NCBI GenBank assembly: GCA_025201805.1
Contig: MU619252.1
Span: 253,855-317,854 of the forward strand
Source: Parasitella parasitica
Taxonomy: Eukaryota > Mucoromycota > Mucoromycetes > Mucorales > Mucoraceae
Reading direction: 5' to 3'
DNA: 64,000 bases
Both the position numbers and the translations under genes were made by a program. Positions within the stretch are counted from its first letter, which is position 1. Every line of letters starts with the position of its first letter. Below, in pieces: positions 23,074 through 35,128 of this stretch. The notes under the pieces are model-generated. The model was given only the letters and a program-made list of their open reading frames with translations, was not told the origin of the DNA and made no database searches.

Positions 23074-24967
23074 CTAACGATTATGGCAGCAAAATTCTAC
23101 ATCTACAATTTCTTTGGGTGAAGTGGATGTAAGGACATAAGGATCGTCTTTTCCAACAACAACGTTATCTTCGATACGAATGCCAATACCTTGATATTTA
23201 CTAGGAAATTTATCATCGAAAGGGACGTAAATACCTGGCTCAATTGTAACGACCATGTTATTTTTCAGTTTGCGCGACCTGTCTAAATCATGCAAATCAT
23301 GCACATCAAGACCCAAGTAATGACCAACATGATGAGGGTAGAGTATGCGCTCAAGATCCCACGAATTGACGTTAAACCCAATATTCTGCAGTTCTTGTTT
23401 CATGAGCTTAACTGACTGTGCGTGTATACCATGTAAAGAAATGCTGTTTGATTCTGTACACATTTTGATACAAGCCTTATTAACATTCAACACTGCTTGA
23501 TATAATTCCCGTTGAGCGTCGTTGAACTTCCCATTTACAGGCCATGTGCGCGTAATATCGCTAGCATATCCGTTGTATTCTCCACCGCAATCTACTAGAA
23601 CCAAATCTCCGTTCCTGTACGCCCCTATTAATAAGCGAAAATACACTCTACGATCCAGAGTTCAACCTACTTGAGTTCCATGTCATTTCGCACATAGTGC
23701 ATTGACAAAGCGTTAGGGCCACCAGCAACCACAGGCACGTAAGCCAAAATAGTCGATCCTCGCATTCTGGTCTCGTAATCAAACTTTGCCCACAATTGAC
23801 CTTCCGTCACGCCAGGTTCCGTCCATTTCATTGCCTCAATGAATGCCTTTGAGCTAATCATACCTGATTTCTTCATAATTTCAATTTCGCTGGGGCTTTT
23901 AATCATTCGCAGTTCTTGAATGGTTTTGCTAAGAGGCAGAATAGTCTGCAATTTCAAGCCTATATGGCGATATATGTCAATTATTTCTCACACTCTTACT
24001 TCAAATTCCAAGACGCTAGTGAAAAATTGTCCCGAAACAACACACACCCTTTAAAGATATCACCAAGCGTCTATTAACCCAGGAAGCTGGTCTAAGAAAA
24101 GAATTCAACGTACCTGTTTCAATCAGCTTCTTGGTGCTGTCAGCAGATATAAGAGAAGGCATGGAGCCAGGGCTATCCATGAAAATATGTTTGGACGAGC
24201 TCAACACCTTTTTGAAGTACGAGGAGAATCGAGTACTGTCATAAGCTTCATCCGCTCCAAAAAATTCCTTTACTCCTTCAACGCCTGTACGAGGTCCATC
24301 CCATAATTCCGCGCTGGCATTTTTGGGCAAAACAAACATGGTTTGCTTATAACCACGCTCTGAATCATCCTTTTCTATATAGTGGTTTAATATGAAGCAA
24401 ATCCCCTCCCCTTTGTGAGTCAATTACCTAAAATCATGGCTGCATCTGGTTCATTGAATCCGCACAGATACCAAAAGTCAGTACTCTGATGAAATGGATA
24501 AAAGATGTTGTTGGTCATGTACCGAGTGCTGTATCCCACGCTAACAACAGTACTGTGTTCAGGTAACGATCTCATGAGATTGAGGCGTCTAGTTTCAAAT
24601 TCATTAGCTGATAAACCGGGTGTCACTAAGAGCAATGAATGTATGAGCAAAAGCTTCCAGCCGTCTCATGCGTCGAATGATCTAACCTTCCCCCTTTTTC
24701 ATGATATTCGGATGAGTGATAGGCGTAGGCTGGCCAAAGGATCGGACATGAGTCTCGGGAACACGGTCTGAGGTGGTGAAAAACCTTGGACGAGCACCAA
24801 GTGAAATAGCCAGTCGATAAGTTGATCGTTTGGTTTGAAAAGCAGCTCTCTGCGCAACTAGTTTGTATATGTTTATGTGTGTATTCAGTAATCGTATTGC
24901 TGGTAGCCTTTTCTCAGTTAAACAAACCTGCAACTGTAGATAATTTGAGCAAGCGAGAGCGCAACAT
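23074..24967 (-). CDS. ICP55: Mitochondrial Xaa-Pro aminopeptidase 3 / intermediate-cleaving peptidase ICP55
   Basis: M24 'pita-bread' metallopeptidase that trims one residue from imported mitochondrial proteins after MPP cleavage. Exons 24967-24928, 24857-24687, 24625-24428, 24374-24114, 23959-23671 and 23614-23074 give 1500 nt (499 aa), close to yeast Icp55 (511). The basic leader MLRSRLLKLSTVAVAQRAA fits mitochondrial import. The family signature GQPTPITHPNIMKKGEVTPG is split by an intron and joins exactly. Metal ligands are visible: Asp in LVLVDCGGE, Asp in ASDITRTWP, His in PHHVGHYLG, Glu in TIEPGIYVP and Glu in GIRIEDNVVV. Intron 4 is 154 bp, far longer than its neighbours, but no in-phase extra exon fits it. 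Confidence 0.92.
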
Positions 24968-25486
24968 TTTATTTTGTTGAAGAAAAGGGATTAAAATGCG
25001 GGGGATCCGTTGACATTTTATTTTAGTTCTGTATTATTTGGATTTCAATCGACATCACGTGGAAGGCACTTTGCCTGAATGCCTCATAATGCGAAACTAC
25101 TTGTAAAGAAAACGAATTTACATGGACAGGCAGGTATCTTTTCATGTCTCTTGAATATATAAACGTACAAAAGGTACTTTTTTTCTCCTCAGACTAATTA
25201 GGAACTTTAGACCAAAGGCATCAATAGTAGATTCTGAGTCTCCTTCAGTATTATACCCGGTATTTCAACATCAAGTTGATTGCGAGGCTTGTATGATCAC
25301 ATGTAAAACCAGACAAACTTTATCATGAATTGCACACACGTTGAAATTTTGGACCTGGTCCAATTTCGCAGAATAAAATAAGCCTGGTACTCGCAAGTAA
25401 ATTGCGTATTCCAAAAGCTTTAAAAACCAGAGATATTTTTGGGGATGTCTGCTTTACCTTTTTCTTCTTATCTATAAATTATTAAT

Positions 25487-25952
25487 ATGTCTGAAACCTT
25501 TGAAACTTCTAAGGTCGGTACAATAAAAGATTAAGCATGTTGTATGTAGTAAGATGCTCATTCTTTGATATTTTTTGTAGGCATTCAAGGAAGCTAGCGA
25601 AGAAGTTAAAAATTTGGCGAAGAAGCCAACTGATGACGATCTTTTGAAACTCTACGCTCTCTTCAAGCAGACTACAGTGGGTGATATCAATACTAGTAAG
25701 TAACAAAATATCTATTGCATTGTACAAGCGTCTTTAATATCTTTCAAATTATAGATAAACCTGGTATATTTGATATGAAGGGTCGATATAAATGGGATGC
25801 TTGGAATGAACTCAAAGGTAGGATATTAATCACGACAAGGTAGTTAGGGTGGGAAGTATTTACACGCGCTTTTTTAAATTCCAGGAAAATCTCAAGAAGA
25901 TGCTCAAACGGAGTACATTGGTTTGGTTAAAAAACTCCAAGGTGATTCATAA
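25487..25952 (+). CDS. ACB1: Acyl-CoA-binding protein (ACBP, 10 kDa)
   Basis: Binds long-chain acyl-CoA esters and carries them in the cytosol. The gene is hidden by short exons: 25487-25513, 25581-25695, 25755-25817 and 25885-25952, summing to 273 nt (90 aa), the usual size. The four-helix protein reads [18 protein letters not shown], then [15 protein letters not shown], the signature [20 protein letters not shown] and the end YIGLVKKL. The conserved Tyr, Lys and Trp positions of the ligand site are present. All introns are in phase with good donors and acceptors. A CT-rich tract precedes the ATG. Confidence 0.95.
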
Positions 25953-26750
25953 ATACTACCTTCTAAACTTATCTGTCTAAATAAACAAGATTTTGTAAAT
26001 GGTTATTGTTGACTCGATACGGTAATAATACTTTTGTCCCTTGACTTGATTATTTTTCAAATGTTTGTGAGCGTTTGTGTGATCAAGAAAGATGTGTTAC
26101 ATGCTCCTGTTGTGAGCATGGACTTTTGTATTTCAAGTTCTCCATGCTTACAAAAATCCACTTTATTTTATCAAAGCGCATTAATTCTTGGTTTATGTTA
26201 GTGCCTTGTTTATGACAAGATGTACAGATGAAATTAATTGATCTTTGCTTGGACAGCACTCATTCGTTTAGAGGACTATGTCTCTTTAAGCATGCGTAAT
26301 TTTTTTTCGAAAATAACACAATTCGTTTATAATTGTAGTAGCATCACGGAAGCGGCATTGAAGAGAAAGCCTGCTGTTTACTCAATATATGTCACTAGTA
26401 AAAACCAACATTATTCTAATGCCCTGATGCAATAATAGTTTTATCGAATTCGATAATTTATAAAGTAACCCGCTTAACTGTGAAAATAAACCAGCTCTTG
26501 AACATGTAATGCACATTATATCCCTGACATTGATTATGTGGCCATCTAATGCCTAATGCTAAATTTAGGTGGCAAACACATTTCGGTGGCTCTGAATTAG
26601 CATAATTTTCAACTTTAATGCTCTCAGATAGGGAGCATGGATACGCGAGATCAAGTACAATTCCAGTGGAATACATGTTATTAATGTCTAAACGCCCCTG
26701 GGTCAGATTACATTGAAGACCATCGGTTTCTGAGTATCCTACAACTATCA
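25953..26750. other. Intergenic, nothing firm
   Basis: Short frames on both strands (26238-26435 +, 26458-26841 -) without motifs. The minus frame has a reasonable amino-acid mix but no recognisable domain and no clear start context. Confidence 0.35.
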
Positions 26751-26837
26751 GTTGCTCATTGGATTTTACAGTCGTTCCAGAAAGTAAAAGTCGCTGGTTC
26801 TTAAAAAAAGGCGTTGTTTCATGCCCCCAAAATTTAA

Positions 26838-27325
26838 CCATGTGGCACCATGTTCAACGTGAACACCTGGCGGATCTTTCGGCCCCTTTCACTTCTCTCG
26901 ACCTCCATCTAATCTCAGCGCCTTCTGCCTACACGCCACTTTCGATCGTCCAGCTCTACTCGTCATTGCCGCCACATCAAAAGCCATTTGGATTTCTCAC
27001 TAGTCTTTTAGCTTTAATGATATCCCTCTCACCTTTGACACCGTCCTCTTTCTTGTCGATCAAAAAAATCAGCAAAGCTCAGCAGGAGGCATACATCTCT
27101 GCAGGAATCCCGCCCTCGCTGCCTCCGTTCTTTATGTTGGATCCAAAAATTCAACATTGTTTCTTCCTCTATTCTCTACCCAGATTTAACTCTGCTTACC
27201 ACCTAACCTATTACACAATATTCAACCTCTTCTCACAAAAAAACAAAAAACAATGCATAGCCAAAGCTCAAAAACATATTTGTAACCTATACAGCAAATT
27301 TCATCAAAAAGTATTTGGATGTTAA
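26838..27325 (+). pseudogene. Possible LINE 3'-end remnant
   Basis: This stretch is richer in C and T than its surroundings and looks formerly coding. One plus frame is open for 163 codons but has no recognised domain. The next frame, between about 26930 and 27190, contains RPALLVIAATSKAIWISH and then SFNDIPLTFDTVLF. That resembles the tail that follows the zf-RVT block in Mucorales-type LINEs (a pattern I know from memory). I therefore favour a decayed LINE end over a real gene, with low confidence. It may instead be an unknown protein. Confidence 0.3.
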
Positions 27326-27529
27326 AATGAGGGACTAGTGTTTTCAAGTTACTGTATTACACGACTAGTAATTGGTCTATCTGATGCAAGCTTGTCAATC
27401 CTTCATCCCTTGATCATGTACCCGATATCCGCGCTCAAACATATAAATAGTCTAGGCAAATATTGTGTATAAAAAAAACATCTTAGTTTTTATTATACGA
27501 ATAAATATATCCAGTTTTAATTGTATATC

Positions 27530-28440
27530 TATTTCGTATACCTATGCTATGAGCATCAACCTCACACCCAAGCTTTCTCTTTATATTCGTTTTGGAGCTC
27601 GCAAACTAACATTGACTAAGCAGGTGGCAGATATGGCACATCAAATGAATGTTGTTTATGATCTATTCACAGGCACTATAACTATAGCAGGAGTTCCCTT
27701 CCTTGACCAAGCCATACCCCGTTTCAAATTATTGTGAAAGGCTGATTTAGTGAAATTTAGATTAATTTGCTGCCACTTTTGAACCCGATCGTATCATTGC
27801 TCTCTGTAAAATCATTCGACAGGCTAAAATTGTGTTTGCTCAATAGATAGATTACATTCAGTGCTGCGAGAAATATTAAGATCTACAAAGTTTTTGCATT
27901 AAACTTTCTACCACTTTTATTAAACTTGATTAAACAGCAAAAGGATTTTCATCAATTTAATTTAAAAAAAAATTGCTTATATTCCTCTCCAAGAATACGA
28001 CGTTGCCCTGATTTTATCTTTTTCTCAAAAATGCTTTCAGGAACTTTATAATAGCGCTTGACCCATCTCTGGGCTGCACGAATATGAATGCCTGATCGAG
28101 TCGTAGCGGCCAAAACACTAATGCTTTGATTAAAAGAATTTAGTTTTTTTGTGATTTGGGTAAAATGTATAACGTCGCTTATTTAATAGCTCCATATAAA
28201 CATCAACACGATTCCTTTCATCTCCAACTGGATGCAACATAGGGTTAGGAGGTCTCTCTGGAGGTTTATTTTGAAAAAAAATTGGTGCGAGAACTTGTTG
28301 TTTCTATGGCAAAAAGCTCCTCATCAACTGCAAGATTCATCGGCTCAACTCCATGTTCATCAACAACACGTCCTTGCCCATCCTCATAAAAAAATAGCGT
28401 ATTGAATGTTACTTTCTGGAATGGCTATATTTTGTACGTC
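27530..28440 (-). pseudogene. Decayed Tc1/IS630-type DDE transposase
   Basis: On the minus strand, from high to low coordinates, peptide blocks of one transposase appear. They are an N-terminal DVYMELLNKRRYTFYPNH stretch (about 28150-28250), a helix-turn-helix block SGIHIRAAQRWVKRYYKVP with FEKKIKSGQRRILGEEYKQF (about 27968-28100), then IDENP at about 27950, a CNLSIEQTQF-like piece and SAFHNNLKRGMAWSRKGTPA (about 27690-27760). The order AQRWVKR...RRILG...SAFH...MAWS.KGTPA is that of fungal IS630/Tc1-like transposases. The segment carrying the first catalytic Asp (normally just before SAFH) is missing and several frameshifts occur, so the copy is dead. The plus-strand ORF at 27465-27737 is an antisense shadow of this. 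No terminal inverted repeats were located. Confidence 0.7.
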
Positions 28441-28561
28441 ATTTGAAGAATGGTTGCTTGTGACTATACAAAAGTATGTATATCATGATATTTTGTTAAT
28501 GATTGTTCCCCTTTCTTCCTTTTTTCACTTTTTTTGATATCCATACTACAACCTATTTGAA

Positions 28562-30856
28562 ATGAAACAAGCAGAGACAGCAAAAGGAGATAAAGGAGAC
28601 AACGATTTTTTAGAGGAGTTTGATGAAAAGACAAAGATATCCTCCAAAATTGAAGATGAAGATGATGATACACTTGAGAACGAGAAAGACGAAGAGTATC
28701 AAGAAAAAAGGTAAACATTTCTTGGGCGTTTCTGTATTTTTATATTTATTTTATGTAGTAATTTAAAAGAAGAAATTCCTCCTGTATCAACACCTATCAA
28801 TACGGAAGAAATGGATCACATCTTCAATCAATTTAATAGTAAGCATTTTACTAATTAGAGCGAGCACAAAAACATTTATGCGCGGCTATTCAATTTAGAA
28901 GAGACATCAACTACTTCCACATCAACTACCGCAGAAGTGAAACGCCCATCGATGAATTCGAATGAAATGCAAATAGTGCCTGATACCCCTCATCAACAGG
29001 AAATACCCTTTGATTTTAATCGATTTTTAGAGCAAATGAGAAGTCGCAATTCAAAGCCAATTACTCGGTATTTCAAGAGGTAGGTATCGATGTTAGATAA
29101 GCGAGTATCAATTTACAATAAAAAATCAGTTTTTTACAGGCATTCGACCGTAGACCATGGACAGTGAACGAACAGATCAAAATCATCCAAGATTTTCTTG
29201 ACGTAAGCGCCCCTTTATAGCAATTCAAAATTGTTTATGATATTAACAAGAGATGATTTTAGTTTATTTTTATTAAAATGAAAGAATGCGATGTTTGGAG
29301 AGACATGTCTGAACAGGAATTTGGAAATGCCAAAGAAGGCATGGAGAAATTAGTCATGAATCGATTATACCATGTGTTAGTTGATAATTTGCATAAAACA
29401 ACATCAAAAACCAACATTTTAAATTAGAACATTCTGCCCAAATACAACAGACGATAAAGAAAGAGACGAGATACTGTACCAAAAGATTAGTATTTTTCGT
29501 TGGATCCGAGAAAAACATCTGGATATACCGGAAACCGAGCATAATGAATCATTTTTATCGTTTGCTGAATCAGGTACTTTTTTTTAAAAAAAAAAAAAAA
29601 GTACAATATTAATATCTTATATGTGTAGAAATATTAAAAATCAACAATTACAAGGCGCCAAGAGATAAGCTTATTTGTATTCTTAATTGCTGCAAGGTCA
29701 TCTTTGGTATGTGTGTTTGTTATCAGATCAGATCTTACTGCATGAATATCTGAGTTAATTTTGGTTTAGGATTAATCAAGCATGTAGAGGGAGATGCTGG
29801 TGCAGATAAATTCTTGCCGATTTTGATCTATGTAGTTATCAGAGCCAATCCCCCAAAATTAGTGTCAAATGTTCAGTATGTAGCCCACGAGTTTACGATG
29901 AGTTTTTTTTGACGCAATTTGCATTTAGGTACATCTATCGATTTAGGAACCCAGAGCAGTTGCAAGCTGAAGCAGGATATTACTTGACCAATTTGGTATG
30001 TATACCAACAAGCTAATTTGCTAATCTAACTGACCAAAATTTTTGAAATAGATGGGTGCTATATCATTTATTGAAACTATGGAAGCAAAATCACTTTCGA
30101 TCACAAAAGAAGAGTTTGACAGCAACATTGAAAGCACAATGACCGAACTACAACATGAACGTCCTACTGTTTCCATAGATAAGCAACAAATTAATTATGA
30201 AAATGCTTTGCATCCTTCACGCTCATCATCCGCAAGACCCCAAGCTCAGCCATTATTAGACCCTGCCAAAGCTGCTGCCTTGTTGGAACGAGGCAGCCAA
30301 TTTGCACAAAAAACCATGCAGAGACCAATCAGTTTTGTGGGGAAAATTTTCCAAGGATTAAGTGATACATCTGCCAACAGTAGTATAGCTGAAAGTCCAG
30401 ATGAAGAAGAACGTTATTATCAGCAGCAGCAGCAGCAATATTACTATCAGCAGCAACAGCACTTTGACCAACAGTATCAATACCGACAGCCTCCTCTTCC
30501 TCCTAGACCACATCCAGATCAAATTCTGATGCAGCAGAGACAGCAGTTTGACGCAAATTTGGAAACATTGAACAATATGTTTACAAATGTAGACAATGGT
30601 GTTTGCTACCTTATACTGCATACTAATGGAGGTGATCTAGCCAAATCAATTGACAAGTAAGTCATTTTGTGGGTAATTTGCAGAGTAAATCTTTATAATT
30701 CTAATCAAAAAACGTAGTTTGTTGGACATATCTGGGGGTGATCAAGGTTCCACTGCAACAAGCGATACACAACACACAACGCAGAGTACACCAACAGAAA
30801 CTTTTGCTAATATCCAACCAACACCAACTGGTGTACCTTCAAACGATACACATTAA
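28562..30856 (+). CDS. VPS9: VPS9-domain Rab5-family GEF (Vps9/Rabex-5-like)
   Basis: Guanine-nucleotide exchange factor for Rab5/Vps21-type GTPases in endosome traffic. Eleven exons: 28562-28710, 28759-28838, 28899-29079, 29130-29202, 29263-29375, 29428-29573, 29629-29706, 29770-29875, 29929-29995, 30052-30656 and 30718-30856, totalling 1737 nt (578 aa). An acidic N-terminus is followed by the helical bundle (KSFLQ-type stretch SFLQAFDRRPWTVNEQ) and the VPS9 core: KLICILNCCKVIFGLIK, GADKFLPILIYVVIRANPPK and AGYYLTNLMGAISFIETME, including the catalytic Asp and Tyr region. The C-terminal third is low complexity with a Gln/Tyr-rich stretch (CAG runs near 30421-30470) and a Pro-rich motif. I see no C-terminal CUE ubiquitin-binding domain, unlike yeast Vps9. 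The exon 5 donor (GTTAGT) is the weakest junction. Confidence 0.9.
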
Positions 30857-33640
30857 ACTCAAATCTGGTATCGCATCATATAATTACTTGTCCTCTTTCT
30901 TCATAAATATAGTTGATTGTGTGTAGAATAAACTATATTTCTTAGCAGCAGCAGCTATTTTATGTCATGGTAAGGCTACCGACTTTATGCATATGTTTTC
31001 AAATTCTACATATTGTTATAAAGTAAACCACCTGCAAATTTATACCCACTGTGACGAGTGACATGAGACATTTTTTTAAAAAAAAAAAAGATTATTATGC
31101 TTCGCCTTACTATACTTTCATTTTGCAGTTTCTGAAAAAAAAGTTCGAGTAAATGATAAAGGTCATGGTGGTTGTGATGATATATGTATTAGGGTTTCTG
31201 ATAAAAAAACCTTTTATTTCTGATTGAAGCTAAGAAGTTTCTGAGAGAAGAGAAGTGTCTCCCTAAAAGATTTTAAGAGTAATTGCTTTAATTTGTTTCA
31301 TTCGTAGTGAAAATATTAAGAGGACGTGTTTTAAAATAAGCTATCTGCATCATATCTTTAAGTTCAAAGTAGTCTTTAAAAAAGATTACGGTCGCCTATT
31401 GACAAACATCTGTGATTTTTGGTGTAAGTATATCTGTTGATTTTGGATCTAAAACCTTTGAATGGATTCAGGAACAGACAGCAAGGCAAATTATGTTCTA
31501 GGAATTTCATAAATTTCTACACAGATAATTTTTTATGAATGGGTGTGTTATTCTGGTGACAGATTATTTCCTATTCTCTGTCACTTTCTTATATTTTCGG
31601 TTGATCTGGCGTCTTCTAGTGTAGAAGATCTTATCGGACAAGTACCAAGCCGGGTTCTCTATATCCAGTTGCACAGTAGAACAGCTAGTCAAACCTGTGC
31701 CATCTTCTCCATAATATTGGAATGCTTCAAAAGTTTGTGTCTTTGTAAAGCCAGTTTAGATTTTAGGCGCCTGGTTTTTTTTTTTTTTTGTCTACGCGAA
31801 CTTTAGTGTGCCATTGTCAGAAAAAGACAAAAACTGTAAGAAAACAATTTTTAGCGATCTCAAACAAAAAAAAAAGTAATTCAAAGTACTGTATTAAACT
31901 ATAAGGCATTTTTTGATTACATATTTGCATAGCTTAGACCAAGTTTTTGTACTTTTTAAGTTCACATCACATAAACGTAGCGACTTTCCTGACTTTTTTC
32001 GGAAAAGTATTTTTCAAAATCGGAGCGTGCGATCCTCAGACCAGGTACAAACATGAAAGTACTACCATTAGAAAGCCAAAAAGCACAGCATTTTATAAAC
32101 TAAATTTCAATTGCTTTTCTTTCGAATTAGTTAAGCTATGGCTTCTCAAAGCTAATGCTTTCTTCAAAAAAGCACCATGTTTTGCGGAGATTAAAAGCTT
32201 CCAAAATCAGGAAGAAAGAATTCTTTCAAAAACTCCATTTGGACAATTCAAAACAAAATTACTCCTTTGAGGCAAGATATCATCTTCCGATACTATGCAT
32301 ACCACGGCTGTCAGTCTATGATAATAGCTGTATTTTTGGGCGCTCTACACGATGGTATCATTTCATAGTTCCCGTATGCTTATGGAAGGAGTTCTACCTA
32401 AAAACCTCAAAAACAGATTAAGAGAAAAAAATCAACATTTCGCTTAATCAAAGCGCATTGCCAGTCTTTCAGATCATGGAATGGTCTCTAACGATCATTT
32501 TCCTCCAATATATGTCATAGTAAAAAATTGTATTTTTAAGGTCAAAATCGAGGATAATGCATAATCGACGATTTTGGATGTGTGGATACAAGGAAAAAAT
32601 CCAAAAAATCCGTCATTTTGCATCGAAAAAAAAATCATGCTCAAATTGCACCAAAATCATCTATAATATAGTTCTTTCCCAATGGATATTATTTCTGGCG
32701 TTTTTAAAGCACTTTTGATTATTAAAATCAATCAAAAAATAGCATAAGAAGCTAAAAAATTTACTTTTAAGCTGTAAAAAACATCTATCTGGAGATGGTA
32801 TCACGTCAATATCAATTCTAGTACATGGCAAAGTCCTATAAAGTAAGTATTGTTGATACCACAAAAATACTTTTTTTAAGATACTATAATCAAACAGATG
32901 TGGCCGATTGAGTTTTAGGCAGAAGATAATAATTAATGAATACAATATTTTGCTGTAATGACCCCTTGTGATTCGTGAATAATTCATATCTTGCTAATTG
33001 CTAGTGACAAAGAAATCCTATTACCATTTTTACTTATAATAATGCCTAATGTCAGTCCAAGAGTCCCTTTTTTTTGTGATTTTAATGCTAAACATGTAAA
33101 ATAGAAAGTAGAGTAGAGGTTAGGATTGAATTTGAGATTAATTTTACTATCAAAAGTTAAGCTTCGTAATAAGCTTCTGGTAGATTCTAGTTTTCAGGCA
33201 CTGTACTGTAAAGTATCTCGCTATACCAAACACATTTTTGTTATACAGTAACCAGTTCCGACAGTATATTCTTTCCTTGATATTGGATACGCCGACTTAA
33301 CTCAACAGATGTAACGTAAAATGATAATGCGAAGTTGCAAAAATAGGGATTGCCATTTACTGAATCTGCTATGATTTTTCATTGCGTAAATTCATATTTT
33401 GACAGATGCGTATAAATTAAAGCTTTATTAGTATATGCAATTTAATTTTTTGATTCTTTGATATTTTAATGGTTTTGTGCTCTAACCATTTTTTAGTTTA
33501 AATACCTATGCCGTTCTATAGACTTGTCTAAATGTTTGGTTTGTTTAGATGTTCAATATCTAAAAGAAATATCTGAAATAATTTATGAAATTTGAAATTC
33601 AAACAATTTTGTATTGTGGCTCGTTAGGTGATTGTTCAGT
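30857..33640. other. Gene-poor 2.8-kb stretch
   Basis: AT-rich, with many A/T homopolymers. A minus-strand frame at about 31590-31760 (SFEAFQYYGEDGTGLTSCST and on) has a protein-like composition and may be the remnant of an anonymous ORF. Plus frames at 31947-32421 and a minus frame at 32661-32987 lack motifs. No RT, transposase or RNA gene was recognised. Confidence 0.4.
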
Positions 33641-33641
33641 T

Positions 33642-34344
33642 TCAGGTATCTAAAGTACATATCGTTAGTGTCGATAAAGAATTTTCATTGTTCTGATTTT
33701 CCTTGAAACTTGTAGCCAGAGTGCATAAATACTGAACTGCCAGGTCATCAAAAAAAGGACAATTCACTATATGAAGAGTACGATGAGTAGAAAACAATCT
33801 AAGTGCAATAAATGGCTTTAAAGGTGTATCTATACGGCTTTCACTAAAACCTTCTTCTTTTTTTTTTTTGGAAAGCAGCCCAAGGATAGAAGGGAAAGAC
33901 ATAACTACCAGGGAAACGACTAGCCGTTGTACGTTGAACAATATCATTATGTAAGATATCGACACATACAAATAGAATAATTGGGTCCACGTTATATCTC
34001 CCAAAGGCCTGTAAGCAGCAATTAAATGACCTCTTTATAAACAATTGATTGACGATTTGCTGGATTTCTACAATAATTGGTGTGAAATTAAGAACTGTGG
34101 TTTTGGCTTTGGCTTCCAAAACCACATCCGTGTTTCCAATACAATACTCATTTTGAGTTTTTGCCAAAGTTGTCACTGTAGGTTCTTGTAAGATTTTTTT
34201 TGGACATTGATTTGAAGAACATAATGCGACACCGCTAACCGATGCTATTACGTTATTGCTCTGGTCGAAAATAAAGAGAAATATTAAGAGAAACCCACTA
34301 AATAAAGCAGAAACTTTGACATCTCGCCTTCGTGGGTTAGACAT
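33642..34344 (-). pseudogene. Broken ORF of an anonymous (probably repeated) family
   Basis: A minus-strand frame starts at ATG 34344 (MSNPRRRDVKVSALF) and stops at 33844. The coherent continuation, SRIDTPLKPFIALRLFSTHR and the rest to 33642, is in another frame. The shift falls on a 12-base A/T run at 33858-33869, so it may be slippage, mutation or sequencing error. The N-terminus has a hydrophobic segment (FSGFLLIFLFIF) that could be a signal anchor. A central stretch reads FVCVDILHNDIVQRTTASRF. I do not recognise the family. It has the style of the multicopy anonymous ORFs elsewhere in the window. Confidence 0.4.
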
Positions 34345-35128
34345 TCTGAGACCTTGTGGGACAGTTGCATTAATAAAGAACTAGGCTCAAGGTAAATATT
34401 ACCTTTGTGCCAAAAGTTTATTAATTCATCCCAATTTTATTTTCAACGAAAGAATGCCTTTTAGTAATATAGCTTTTTGACAGTTTGCAATCAATTATTG
34501 TAAAAATTTCAAAGAGGTCGGAATTAGGTGTAGATGAATACGTTACTCAGGTGGTGTGCTACGGAAAGTCAAACTTGCTATTTATAAATGCAAGGATGTG
34601 CCGACTGAGACAATCATATGGATTATCTAGTTAACGCAATTGCTAAGCTTCCGGAGAAAATATATTACATTCTCCATCATATTGATAAGCCAGCGACTCT
34701 CTATAAAGCCTTATATTTACAATTTACATTAATAACTAACCCTGTACAATAGACTGTGATGGTAGCTTTGTAATGTGGGCAAATGCTCCATCAGTCTGCT
34801 GTGAAGAAGAGAACGCATTGCAAACTGGGTTTGATTCGGACAGGTGAGTGAAAGGAATGCAAACAAAGAAAAGAAGAGCAAAATTATAACGTGACCAAGC
34901 CGTTTTTCCAACATCTACGAGAGGCTATATATGAATGTGTTTATGTACATTAGTTATATTTAGGTGAGAATCCACTTAACACAACCTTTATCAAGTGGTT
35001 CATGATTGAATGGTAAAGTGACGTAATTTCAAGATGTTGAGAAAAGGAGTTTGTAAAATGCATGTACAAAATCAAATCGTCCGTTTGCCTTCTTATTATC
35101 TTCTTTTTCTTTATCTAAAACACAAATA
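34345..35128. other. Intergenic, upstream of the OSBP gene
   Basis: Contains a 61-codon minus frame (34729-34914) with a hydrophobic N-terminal segment, too short and unsupported to call. A CT-rich tract (about 35085-35118) precedes the next start codon. Confidence 0.4.

Noticed and set aside
23960-24113. Extra micro-exon in the ICP55 gene
   Set aside because: The candidate (16 bp after CACTAG, before GTAAGAG) breaks the reading phase; the gene is already full length without it.
27465-27737. 90-codon plus-strand ORF with slight TFIIB-like look
   Set aside because: The minus strand of the same bases encodes the transposase blocks (SAFH...MAWS.KGTPA), which explains it better.
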